This document shows positions 1-7,100 of a stretch of 7,326 nt of DNA, piece by piece (position 1 is the stretch's first letter; every line of letters starts with the position of its first letter). The notes below the pieces were generated by a model, which ran no database searches, was not told where the DNA came from, and was given only the letters and a program-made list of their open reading frames with translations. The DNA is taken from assembly GCA_903944255.1 (NCBI GenBank), contig CAJARE010000160.1, positions 1-7,326 of the forward strand. The letters run 5' to 3'. The stretch comes from an uncultured beta proteobacterium (GTDB lineage Bacteria > Pseudomonadota > Gammaproteobacteria > Burkholderiales > Burkholderiaceae). The position numbers and the translations under genes are program-made.

Positions 1-1487
1 GCACGCTCAAAATCATTTGATGCGCCAGTACTCATGGAATGTAAAAATACTTCTTCCGCGGCACGTCCACCAAATAAGATCGCTAGCTCTTCTAACATGC
101 GATCTTTGTAGAGATTGACACGGTCAAACTCAGGTAACTGCCATGTAACGCCTAATGCCATACCGCGCGGCATAATGGTGACCTTGTGGACCGGGTCAGC
201 CTTAGGTAAGACCTTAGCAACCACCGCATGACCGGACTCGTGATACGCAGTATTACGGCGCTCTTCTTCGCGCATCACAGCAGATTTGCGCTCAGGACCC
301 ATATAGATCTTGTCTTTAGCATCTTCAAAATCTTTCATATCTACCGCGCGCTTACCACGTCGTGCAGCAAACAAAGCAGATTCATTCACAAGGTTCGCTA
401 AGTCAGCACCTGAAAAACCGGGAGTACCACGCGCCAATACCGCAGCATTGACATCGGGATCAATTGGCACCTTACGCATATGCACTTGCAAAATCTGTTC
501 ACGACCACGTATGTCAGGCAAGCCAACATGAACTTGACGGTCAAAGCGTCCTGGTCTCAGAAGTGCCTTATCTAAGACATCAGATCGGTTCGTAGCGGCA
601 ACGACGATGACTCCGCTATTACTTTCAAAACCATCCATCTCAACCAACATTTGGTTAAGAGTTTGCTCACGCTCATCATTGCCACCGCCCATACCAGCGC
701 CACGATGACGACCTACAGCATCAATCTCATCAATGAAAATGATACAAGGAGAATTTTTCTTTGCAGTCTCGAACATATCGCGAACACGCGATGCACCCAC
801 GCCAACAAACATTTCGACGAAGTCAGAACCAGAGATCGAGAAAAAAGGAACTTTTGCTTCACCAGCAATCGCCCGTGCCAACAGGGTCTTACCAGTTCCA
901 GGAGGGCCAACTAATAGAACGCCATGCGGTATGCGTCCGCCTAGCTTTTGAAATTTTTGCGGGTCTTTTAAGAAGTCGACTAATTCAAATACTTCTTCTT
1001 TAGCTTCATCGCAACCAGCCACATCAGCGAAGGTTACGGTATTGCTATTCTCGTCAATAAGACGAGCTTTTGATTTGCCAAAAGAGAACGCACCGCCCTT
1101 ACCGCCACCTTGCATCTGACGCATCATGAAAAACCAAAAGCCAATAATGAGCAAAGTAGGACCGAGATAATACAAAGCAGAAACTAGCAGGTTGGGTTCA
1201 TCATCAGCCTTACCGGTTACCTGAACTCCGTACTTCATTAAGTCACCCACCATCCAAATATCGCCCGGAGAAATAATGGAGTACTTATTACCGTCAGCGG
1301 GAATGACCTGTAATGTGCGACCTTGCACATCTACACGTTTTACTTTGCCAGCCTTGGCATCATCCATAAATTGGGAGTACGTGATCTGCGTCTGGTCCTT
1401 GGGTTTATCAAACTGTTTAAAAACAGTAAAAAGTACCAAGCCCACAATGAGCCACACACCGATTTTTTGGAACATATTGCTGTTCAA
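1..1487 (-). CDS. ftsH: FtsH, ATP-dependent membrane zinc metalloprotease (3'-truncated by window edge)
   Basis: Inner-membrane AAA+ protease that extracts and degrades unneeded or damaged membrane proteins and some soluble regulators; the family works as a hexamer. 495 complete codons are visible; about 125-130 C-terminal residues of a usual ~620 lie off the left edge. Seen in order: a first membrane helix at about residues 7-23 (IGVWLIVGLVLFTVF), a periplasmic part to about 98, a second helix at about 100-121, then a Gly-rich linker. The AAA+ module has Walker A GPPGTGKT at 194-201, Walker B IIFIDE with acidic D253/E254, and the second region of homology with RPGRFDR at 311-317 (arginine fingers R311 and R314). 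The protease has the zinc motif HESGH at 416-420, and D492 in TGASNDF is the expected third zinc ligand. Start: TTG at 1487 has AAAAGGA six bases upstream; the in-frame ATG at 1475 has no Shine-Dalgarno. The ATG would only remove MNSN, so the domain calls are unaffected. Confidence 0.97.
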   Translation of the reverse strand, partial: MNSNMFQKIGVWLIVGLVLFTVFKQFDKPKDQTQITYSQFMDDAKAGKVKRVDVQGRTLQVIPADGNKYSIISPGDIWMVGDLMKYGVQVTGKADDEPNLLVSALYYLGPTLLIIGFWFFMMRQMQGGGKGGAFSFGKSKARLIDENSNTVTFADVAGCDEAKEEVFELVDFLKDPQKFQKLGGRIPHGVLLVGPPGTGKTLLARAIAGEAKVPFFSISGSDFVEMFVGVGASRVRDMFETAKKNSPCIIFIDEIDAVGRHRGAGMGGGNDEREQTLNQMLVEMDGFESNSGVIVVAATNRSDVLDKALLRPGRFDRQVHVGLPDIRGREQILQVHMRKVPIDPDVNAAVLARGTPGFSGADLANLVNESALFAARRGKRAVDMKDFEDAKDKIYMGPERKSAVMREEERRNTAYHESGHAVVAKVLPKADPVHKVTIMPRGMALGVTWQLPEFDRVNLYKDRMLEELAILFGGRAAEEVFLHSMSTGASNDFER

Positions 1488-1493
1488 AATGAG

Positions 1494-1500
1494 TCCTTTT
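1494..1500 (-). promoter_or_regulatory. Ribosome binding site of ftsH that decides the TTG start
   Basis: On the minus strand AAAAGGA is followed by six bases (CTCATT) and then TTG at 1487. This is good spacing for a Shine-Dalgarno. The next in-frame start, ATG at 1475, is preceded by TTTTGAACAGCAAT, which has no purine-rich core, so the TTG is the better start. Confidence 0.75.
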
Positions 1501-1514
1501 CTGGATAAATCCAG
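1501..1514 (-). other. Short inverted repeat just upstream of the ftsH ribosome binding site
   Basis: CTGGATTTATCCAG can fold as a CTGGA/TCCAG stem of 5 bp with a TTTA loop (6 bp with a 2-base loop on paper). It lies in the likely ftsH leader, directly next to the AAAAGGA element. The TCC of its 3' arm could instead pair weakly with the GGA of the ribosome binding site. A role in translation control is inference only; the hairpin is short. Confidence 0.35.
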
Positions 1515-1540
1515 CAGTAAAAGCGAATTGCTACCTAAGT

Positions 1541-1568
1541 ATTTGATTCTACTACCACCCTTTTTCAA
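1541..1568 (-). promoter_or_regulatory. Possible promoter of ftsH
   Basis: On the minus strand TTGAAA (1568-1563, 5 of 6 to the sigma-70 -35 consensus), a 16-base spacer and TCAAAT (1546-1541, 4 of 6 to the -10) lie between the rlmE terminator and ftsH. This would start RNA near 1534 and give a leader of about 47 bases. The -35 reads CTTGAAA in context, which also equals the sigma-32 -35 consensus, but no CCCCAT-like -10 follows at the right distance. A heat-shock assignment is therefore not supported by the sequence alone. Confidence 0.3.
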
Positions 1569-1590
1569 GAGCTAATGGCGCATTTATTTT

Positions 1591-1633
1591 AAAAACCCCT
1601 AAATTTAATGGGTTATTTCATCGTTTTAGGGGT
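1591..1633 (-). terminator. Intrinsic terminator after rlmE
   Basis: On the minus strand ACCCCTAAA (1633-1625) is followed by a 21-base loop and its exact complement TTTAGGGGT (1603-1595), running into five T (1595-1591). The 5' arm begins right after the rlmE stop codon TAG (1636-1634). An alternative inner stem, AACCC with GGGTT, can form with the same T tract. On the plus strand the hairpin has no T run after it, so it should act only on rlmE-direction transcripts. The large loop may make it less than fully efficient. Confidence 0.75.
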
Positions 1634-2308
1634 CTATTTAGGTGGTTTAAGGTTCCTTCCCAAAAGAAAGATTTCTGAAGAACGGGCTCTAGAGGCCTTA
1701 GGCTTACGGGAATTTACCGCTTTAAAGACCTTTTTAAAGGATTCGACAATTTGACTATAGCCGCTACCGTTAAAGCACTTAATCAGTAAAGCTCCATCAG
1801 GCTTTAAATGTTCTTTAGCAAATTCGAGAGCTATTTCGGCTAAAAATGCCATCCTCGCTGCATCTGCGACCCCCACTCCAGATAAGTTTGGAGCCATATC
1901 AGATAGGACAAGGTCAACCTTTCCTTCAGCCTCTTCGGGCAACAAGGCCTCAAGAGCAGCAAGGCCCTCATCCTCCCTAAAATCGCCTTGAATAAAACTG
2001 ACATCAGCAATGTCTTCCATTGGAAGAATATCGATGGCGATGATGATGCCATCGGGCTTGCCTGACTCAATTTTCGGATTTACTTTTCCAAGTTCAGTTA
2101 AACGATTGCGTACATATTGAGACCAGCTACCAGGGGCGCTGCCAAGGTCAATCACCGTCATACCAGCTCTAATGAGTCGATCTTGTTCGTCAATTTCGCT
2201 TAGTTTGTAAACGGCCCGTGCACGATAGCCCTCTTTTTGAGCCATCTTCACGTAAGGATCTGTCAAATGATCCTGCAACCAACTTTTATTAAATTTATTC
2301 TTTGCCAC
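1634..2308 (-). CDS. rlmE: RlmE (FtsJ/RrmJ), 23S rRNA U2552 2'-O-methyltransferase
   Basis: SAM-dependent methyltransferase that modifies the ribose of U2552 in the 23S A-loop late in 50S assembly; cytoplasmic. The 224-residue protein is of family length (E. coli 209). The fold's SAM motif is DLGSAPGSWSQYV at 54-66, a second acidic turn is D93 in AIDILPM, and QGDFR lies at 107-111. The family's catalytic tetrad K-D-K-E is complete: K35 (YKL), D137 (SDMAPNLSG), K177 (LIKCF) and E212 (SSEIF). Start: I chose GTG at 2308, which gives VAKNKFNKSW, the N terminus I recall for Burkholderiaceae RlmE, and has AAGTGGGTG four bases upstream. A second GTG at 2350 would add 14 residues (AETRKIEGESG...), but an in-frame TAG directly precedes it and it has no spaced ribosome binding site. 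The gene is divergent from yhbY and is followed by a terminator before ftsH. Confidence 0.95.
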   Translation of the reverse strand: MAKNKFNKSWLQDHLTDPYVKMAQKEGYRARAVYKLSEIDEQDRLIRAGMTVIDLGSAPGSWSQYVRNRLTELGKVNPKIESGKPDGIIIAIDILPMEDIADVSFIQGDFREDEGLAALEALLPEEAEGKVDLVLSDMAPNLSGVGVADAARMAFLAEIALEFAKEHLKPDGALLIKCFNGSGYSQIVESFKKVFKAVNSRKPKASRARSSEIFLLGRNLKPPK

Positions 2309-2362
2309 AACGCACCCACTTTCGCCTTCTATTTTCCTTGTTTCTGCCACCTAAGGCAAAGA

Positions 2363-2408
2363 AATCAATGAATATGCGGCAAATAAGGCCTTATTAAGGT
2401 AATCAATG
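2363..2408. repeat. Perfect 14-bp palindrome flanked by 8-bp direct repeats in the rlmE/yhbY divergent region
   Basis: AATAAGGCCTTATT at 2382-2395 is a perfect inverted repeat with no central gap. The direct repeat AATCAATG occurs at 2363-2370 and again at 2401-2408, one copy on each side (11 and 5 bases away from the palindrome). The region lies between two divergent genes for 50S biogenesis, a natural place for an operator of a dimeric regulator. No regulator is recognised. The short AT-rich ends may also be chance. Confidence 0.45.
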
Positions 2409-2417
2409 CTCTATCAT
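2391..2417 (+). promoter_or_regulatory. Possible yhbY promoter, placing the start of RNA at or next to the ATG
   Basis: TATCAT at 2412-2417 matches the sigma-70 -10 consensus at 5 of 6 positions. The only -35 candidates, around TTATTA at 2391-2396, are poor and overlap the right arm of the palindrome. Seven bases (CGGGTCT) separate the -10 from the ATG at 2425, so transcription would begin at about 2424-2425 and leave essentially no leader. This is a weak call, based on one good hexamer. Confidence 0.3.
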
Positions 2418-2424
2418 CGGGTCT

Positions 2425-3051
2425 ATGACAGCCCTTACGATTACCCCTACACAACGCAAAACCCTCAAAGCTGATGCTCATGATCTCAGTCCAGTAGTCA
2501 TGATTGGCGGCGATGGCCTTACTACTGCTGTAATTAAAGAAGCGAAGTTAGCCATTGGCCATCATGGCTTAATCAAAATTCGCGTCTTTGGTGACGACCG
2601 TGAAACTCGAGTGGCTATCTACGAAGAGCTTTGCGATAAGTTAGATGCCGCTCCAGTTCAGCATATTGGAAAACTACTGGTTCTTTGGAGACCCAAGGAT
2701 GCTGTTGAGGAAGCATTTTCTAATCTGGGCAGGTCAAGTAAGCAAACTAAAAAGAGTTTGCAAGCACCTCGTACCAAGCGTCAGCCTAATCGGGCGCCAA
2801 CCAAAGCAGGCATTCGTACGAGCGATTCTGAAAGATCAGATCGTCGCTCAGCTGCCAATAAATCTCCGTTTACTAGAGCGGCAGCAGTCAAGTCTGCCAC
2901 CCCAAAGAAACGGGTATTGCGTGCTGATGCCGCAGAGTCAAAAATTGGATGGGCATCACCTGGATATCGGAAGGCCACCCCTGCCCCTGCGCCCATTAAG
3001 CGGCGAAAGGTACGTATGAGTAGTACGAAAAAGAAATCGCTCGGGTCCTGA
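2425..3051 (+). CDS. yhbY: YhbY-family (CRS1-YhbY/CRM domain) RNA-binding protein with a long basic tail
   Basis: RNA-binding protein associated in E. coli with pre-50S particles and assembly of the large ribosomal subunit. Residues 1-92 form the whole CRM domain: helix TPTQRKTLKADAHDL, the GxxG-type loop IGGDGLT (27-33), a helix with KEAKLAIGHHGLIK, FGDDRETR (55-62) and the closing strand IGKLLVLWRP (81-90). E. coli YhbY is only this domain (97 residues). Here residues 93-208 add a low-complexity tail with about 31 Lys/Arg against about 7 Asp/Glu, including KKR, KRRK and KKK clusters; it is probably disordered and binds RNA. I recall similar tails in Burkholderiales homologues. ATG 2425 gives the family N terminus, yet the bases before it (ATCGGGTCT) hold no convincing Shine-Dalgarno. 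It is the only plus-strand gene here, divergent from rlmE and followed by its own terminator. Confidence 0.92.
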   Translation: MTALTITPTQRKTLKADAHDLSPVVMIGGDGLTTAVIKEAKLAIGHHGLIKIRVFGDDRETRVAIYEELCDKLDAAPVQHIGKLLVLWRPKDAVEEAFSNLGRSSKQTKKSLQAPRTKRQPNRAPTKAGIRTSDSERSDRRSAANKSPFTRAAAVKSATPKKRVLRADAAESKIGWASPGYRKATPAPAPIKRRKVRMSSTKKKSLGS

Positions 3052-3070
3052 GCAACTTCATACCTCTCAA

Positions 3071-3093
3071 AACGCCGCTTGTCGGCGTTTTTT
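3071..3093 (+). terminator. Intrinsic terminator of yhbY in a convergent gap
   Basis: AACGCCG (3071-3077), loop CTTGT and CGGCGTT (3083-3089) form a 7-bp GC-rich stem followed by six T (3088-3093). It starts 20 bases after the yhbY stop and ends one base before the DUF4149 stop codon on the other strand. Read in reverse, the same stem is followed by only TTTT (3072-3069), so it may also serve the minus-strand operon, less strongly. Confidence 0.88.
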
Positions 3094-3094
3094 A

Positions 3095-3595
3095 TTAGAA
3101 GTGCGATTGTGTATTTTTAGTTAAGCGCCATAGCAAATAAATACCTAGGGCACTTTGAATCAAAAACACCGCGCTAGATACACCATGCAATTTGGCAAAA
3201 GCACTAGCAGAGGGGGATAACATTACGGGCATCCCTTGAATCAGTGCTTCATCTCGCAATGTATTCATCCATGGAATAAGGATGAAGGAAGCTACAAGAG
3301 AACAGAGCAACATCGCCAAGAGAAGCCAACGAATAGAGCGATATTCAGACAATCCTCGGTTAATCAGTAGATTTGCCAGCACCATCAGAGCAATACTAAC
3401 AATCGTACTTAACAGGGCCTCGACCCTAAAAATACTACCGGCTACCATTCCCGCTACCTGACGATCCGTTAGGGTATTGAAAATAGTGGGGGCTACTAGA
3501 TATCCAGCCGTTAAGATGCTGCCTACCCAAAGACCAGCAACCAAAGTAAAGAGTCTTTGAGCGACAGCATGCTTGGAAGCGCCACTGATATTCAT
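3095..3595 (-). CDS. DUF4149 family four-helix membrane protein, function unknown
   Basis: A 166-residue integral inner-membrane protein whose function I cannot name. Four hydrophobic helices are visible at about residues 15-37 (LFTLVAGLWVGSILTAGYL), 59-78, 89-109 and 139-156, with short polar ends. Features matching my memory of DUF4149 are the G-x-W-x-G in helix 1, followed by VAPTIF, a short helix with the FRVE segment, IPWMN at the end of helix 3, and F-A-K-L-H-G-V-S at 133-140, with H137 just before helix 4. There is no obvious signal peptide cleavage site or catalytic motif. Start: ATG 3595 follows the greA stop by 21 bases; the preceding bases (TTTAGTTTGATCTC) give no good Shine-Dalgarno, so translation may be coupled to greA. 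In betaproteobacteria this family commonly sits beside greA and yhbY, which hints at a conserved but unexplained link. Family assignment is from pattern recall. Confidence 0.82.
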   Translation of the reverse strand: MNISGASKHAVAQRLFTLVAGLWVGSILTAGYLVAPTIFNTLTDRQVAGMVAGSIFRVEALLSTIVSIALMVLANLLINRGLSEYRSIRWLLLAMLLCSLVASFILIPWMNTLRDEALIQGMPVMLSPSASAFAKLHGVSSAVFLIQSALGIYLLWRLTKNTQSHF

Positions 3596-3616
3596 GAGAT
3601 CAAACTAAACCAAGAC

Positions 3617-4093
3617 TTAGATATAACGCACTGCCAAGATTTCAACATCACGATTACCACCAGGGGCTTGGACTGCCACTACATCCCCTTCTTCTTTACC
3701 AATCAAGGCGCGAGCAATTGGCGAGCTAATAGAAATTTTATTTGAAGCAATGTCAGCCTCATCATCGCCGACAATTTGATAAGTTACTTTGCTGCCGTCT
3801 TGCAAATACTCTAAATCTACTGTGGCGCCAAATACGACTCTCCCAGTGACATCTAAAGTTGCAGGATCAATGATTTGAGCTCCAGATAACTTGCTTTCAA
3901 GCTCCTGGATGCGCCCTTCGATGAAGCCTTGTTTTTCTTTAGCCGCATCGTATTCAGCATTTTCTGAAAGATCCCCTTGGGCGCGAGCTTCAGAAATAGA
4001 ATTAATCACCGCTGGACGATCAATATGTTTGAGGCGGTGCAGCTCTTCTTTTAGAAGCTCTGCACCACGTTTGGTAATCGGAATTGTGCTCAT
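3617..4093 (-). CDS. greA: GreA, transcript cleavage factor
   Basis: Binds RNA polymerase through the secondary channel and stimulates cleavage of backtracked RNA, rescuing stalled elongation complexes. The 158 residues equal the usual length. Residues 1-75 form the N-terminal antiparallel coiled coil, whose tip carries the acidic pair D41 and E44 in ARAQGDLSENAEYDAAKEKQ, the residues that coordinate the catalytic magnesium. A linker follows (about 76-82). The C-terminal FKBP-like domain holds GRVVFGATVDLEYL, YQIVGDDEAD and the signature ISSPIARALIGKEEGDVV (about 122-139). ATG 4093 has AGGT seven bases upstream. It lies 58 bp after carB with no terminator between them and 21 bp before the DUF4149 gene, so it is most likely the middle gene of a carB-greA-DUF4149 transcript. 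The presence of both D41 and E44, with the GDLSENAEY wording, separates it from GreB and from Gre-like inhibitors. Confidence 0.97.
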   Translation of the reverse strand: MSTIPITKRGAELLKEELHRLKHIDRPAVINSISEARAQGDLSENAEYDAAKEKQGFIEGRIQELESKLSGAQIIDPATLDVTGRVVFGATVDLEYLQDGSKVTYQIVGDDEADIASNKISISSPIARALIGKEEGDVVAVQAPGGNRDVEILAVRYI

Positions 4094-4151
4094 GCTGCCA
4101 ACCTAACTTAAATTCTGGCGCTCCATTGCGCATACAAAAGTTAATTTTAGA

Positions 4152-7100
4152 TTAAATGAGTAACAGATGTAAGTTTTGTAAGGAATAAACCTCTAAAGAT
4201 TCCTTGTTTCCATTTTGTGAGGCCATTAAGCCATCCATCACAGCCCTAGCAGCACTAATCGTCGTGTAATACGTAACGCCATTAGCCTGGGCGCTGGTTC
4301 GGATTGAGCGGGAATCCGCTATTGCAGTCCTAGTTTCATCAACTGTAGTGAATACAAGAGAAATTTCACCGTTTTTAATCAGATCCACAATGTGAGGACG
4401 CCCATCCTTCACTTTATTGACGACTCTCACCGGCAAACCTGCTGCTTCAATAGCTGCAGCAGTTCCTTTAGTGGCAACCATCGGAAATCCAAGCTGGTGG
4501 AGCAACTTAGCAACTTCAACAGCCTTAGGCTTATCACTATCTTTTACTGTCAGCACCACAGTACCACTCTTAGGAAGCTTAATACCAGCACCTAGCTGTG
4601 ATTTAAAGAGGGCTTCTCCAAAGGTCTTGCCTACTCCCATGACTTCACCTGTAGAGCGCATTTCTGGTCCAAGGATTGGGTCAATTCCAGGGAATTTGTT
4701 AAATGGAAATACTGCTTCTTTAACGGAGAAGTAAGGCGGTTTCACTTCGGCCTTGATTCCTTGTTGATCCAGAGATTGGCCGACCATGCAACGCGCAGCA
4801 ATCTTCGCTAATTGCAAGCCAGTAGCCTTTGAGACAAATGGTACCGTGCGTGAAGCGCGAGGATTGACTTCTAAAACATAAATTACATCTTTGCCATCAA
4901 CATGTTGGATCGCAAATTGAACGTTCATTAAACCAATAACATTTAAACCCTTTGCCATAGCGGCAGTTTGTCGTTTGATTTCTGCCACAGTCTCGTCAGA
5001 GAGTGAATACGGAGGCAAAGAACAAGCGGAGTCTCCTGAATGAACGCCAGCCTGCTCAATATGCTCCATAACACCACCAATAAAAACCCGATTACCATCA
5101 CTAATGCAATCGACATCACATTCAATCGCATCATTTAAGAATCGGTCTAACAATACTGGTGAATCATGCGAAACCTTAACGGCTTCACGCATATAACGCT
5201 CAAGATCGCGACCATCATGGACAATCTCCATGGCGCGTCCACCTAGAACATAAGACGGACGGACAACCAATGGGTATCCAATTTCTTCAGCAAGCTTAAG
5301 GGCTTCCTCTTCGGTACGCGCTGTTCGATTTGGCGGTTGACGTAAACCAAGATTCTGCAATAGCTTTTGGAAGCGCTCACGATCTTCCGCTGCATCGATC
5401 ATGTCCGGTGAAGTACCAATGATGGGTACGCCGTTACGCTCTAGGTCTAAAGCCAATTTCAATGGAGTTTGTCCGCCGTATTGAACGATGACCCCTTTTG
5501 GTTTTTCTTTAGCGACAATCTCTAAAACATCTTCGAGTGTTAGAGGCTCAAAGTAAAGCCGATCTGAAGTGTCATAGTCCGTAGAAACAGTTTCCGGATT
5601 ACAGTTCACCATGATGGTTTCATACCCGTCATCACGCATTGCTAGAGCGGCATGGACGCAGCAGTAATCAAATTCAATGCCTTGACCGATGCGATTAGGG
5701 CCACCACCCAAGACCATGATTTTGTCTCTATTCGTTGGCTGGGATTCGCACTCACCATGCTCAGCCTCATAGGTTGAATATAGGTAGGCCGTATTCGTAG
5801 AGAACTCAGCAGCACAGGTATCGACACGTTTATAGACTGGCACTACTTTTAAGCGATGCCGTTCTGAACGAACTGATGCAGCATCCACACCAAGTAATTT
5901 AGCTAAGCGGCGATCTGAAAAACCTTTTTGTTTTACAAAGCGAAGTTCTTGAGCCGATAGGCTATCAATCTTACGAAGCTTAAGCTCATTTTCAATCGTA
6001 ACTAGCTCTTGAATCTGCTCTAAAAACCATGGGTCTACTTTGGTTTCGTGATAGACATCATCTAGCCCCATCCCCATACGGAATGCATCTGCTAAATACC
6101 AAATACGATCTGGACCTGGCTCACCTATCTCTTGAATAATGTCATCTAAATCAGTAGAAAATTCATCCAAGCCATCAACCCCAACCTCTAGACCTCGTAG
6201 CGCTTTCTGAAAGGATTCTTGGAAAGTACGACCGATTGCCATTACCTCCCCGACTGATTTCATTTGCGTTGTTAAACGGGAATCTGCTTGCGGAAATTTT
6301 TCAAAAGCAAAACGGGGAATTTTAGTCACAACATAATCGATGGATGGCTCAAATGATGCTGGGGTTGCGCCGCCAGTAATGTCATTCTTTAATTCATCTA
6401 AGGTATAACCAACGGCAAGTTTTGCTGCTATTTTGGCAATTGGGAAACCGGTTGCTTTGGATGCTAAGGCAGATGAACGTGAAACACGCGGATTCATCTC
6501 AATCACAATCATGCGTCCATCTTCTGGATTGATGGAGAATTGCACGTTCGAGCCGCCTGTATCCACACCAATTTCACGTAAAACTGCAATAGATGCATTA
6601 CGCATCAATTGATACTCTTTATCTGTCAGTGTTTGTGCAGGAGCAACCGTAATGGAATCACCGGTATGGACACCCATCGGATCTAAGTTCTCAATTGAAC
6701 AAACAATAATGCAATTATCGTTACGATCACGTACTACTTCCATTTCAAATTCTTTCCAACCCAGCAATGACTCTTCGATCAAGAGTTCATGGGTTGGGGA
6801 TAGGTCAAGACCTCGTTTACAGATCTCTTCAAACTCTTCACGGTTATATGCAATTCCTCCACCAGATCCGCCCATAGTGAAAGACGGACGAATCACCACT
6901 GGAAAACCTGGGCTGCCAGTCTCCTGCTGAATTCGTTGTTGCACGATATGAGCTTCATCCATAGTGTGTGCAATACCAGATTTAGCAGAGCCCAATCCAA
7001 TTTTCGTCATAGCATCTTTGAATTTCTGTCGATCCTCGGCTTTATCAATCGCCTCTGGAGACGCACCGATTAATTCACAGTCATACTTTTGCAAGATTCC

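Noticed and set aside
651..1003. Several 65-87 residue open frames on both strands over the ftsH ATPase domain
   Set aside because: They overlap the conserved Walker A/B coding region and contain no recognisable protein; they are shadows of ftsH codons.
1276..1575. 99-residue plus-strand open frame opposite the 5' end of ftsH
   Set aside because: It lies antisense to the N-terminal coding part of ftsH, has no family-like motif or upstream ribosome binding site, and its composition follows the complementary strand.
2645..3019. 124-residue plus-strand open frame inside yhbY in another frame
   Set aside because: The yhbY frame here continues without a break from a recognisable CRM domain and shows a coherent basic composition; the alternative frame shows no motif and starts mid-domain.
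2425..4093. A new defence, toxin-antitoxin or mobile system in the middle of the window
   Set aside because: All genes are recognisable core genes in a familiar order with consistent composition; there are no integrases, transposase pieces, terminal repeats or repeat-spacer arrays.
4094..4151. Possible terminator or promoter in the carB-greA gap
   Set aside because: Only a 4-bp GCGC/GCGC stem without a T run is present, and no hexamer pair with good spacing is convincing; I treat the genes as co-transcribed.
4392..4734. Plus-strand open frames opposite the carB allosteric domain
   Set aside because: Antisense to strongly conserved carB sequence, no motif, no promoter or ribosome binding site.
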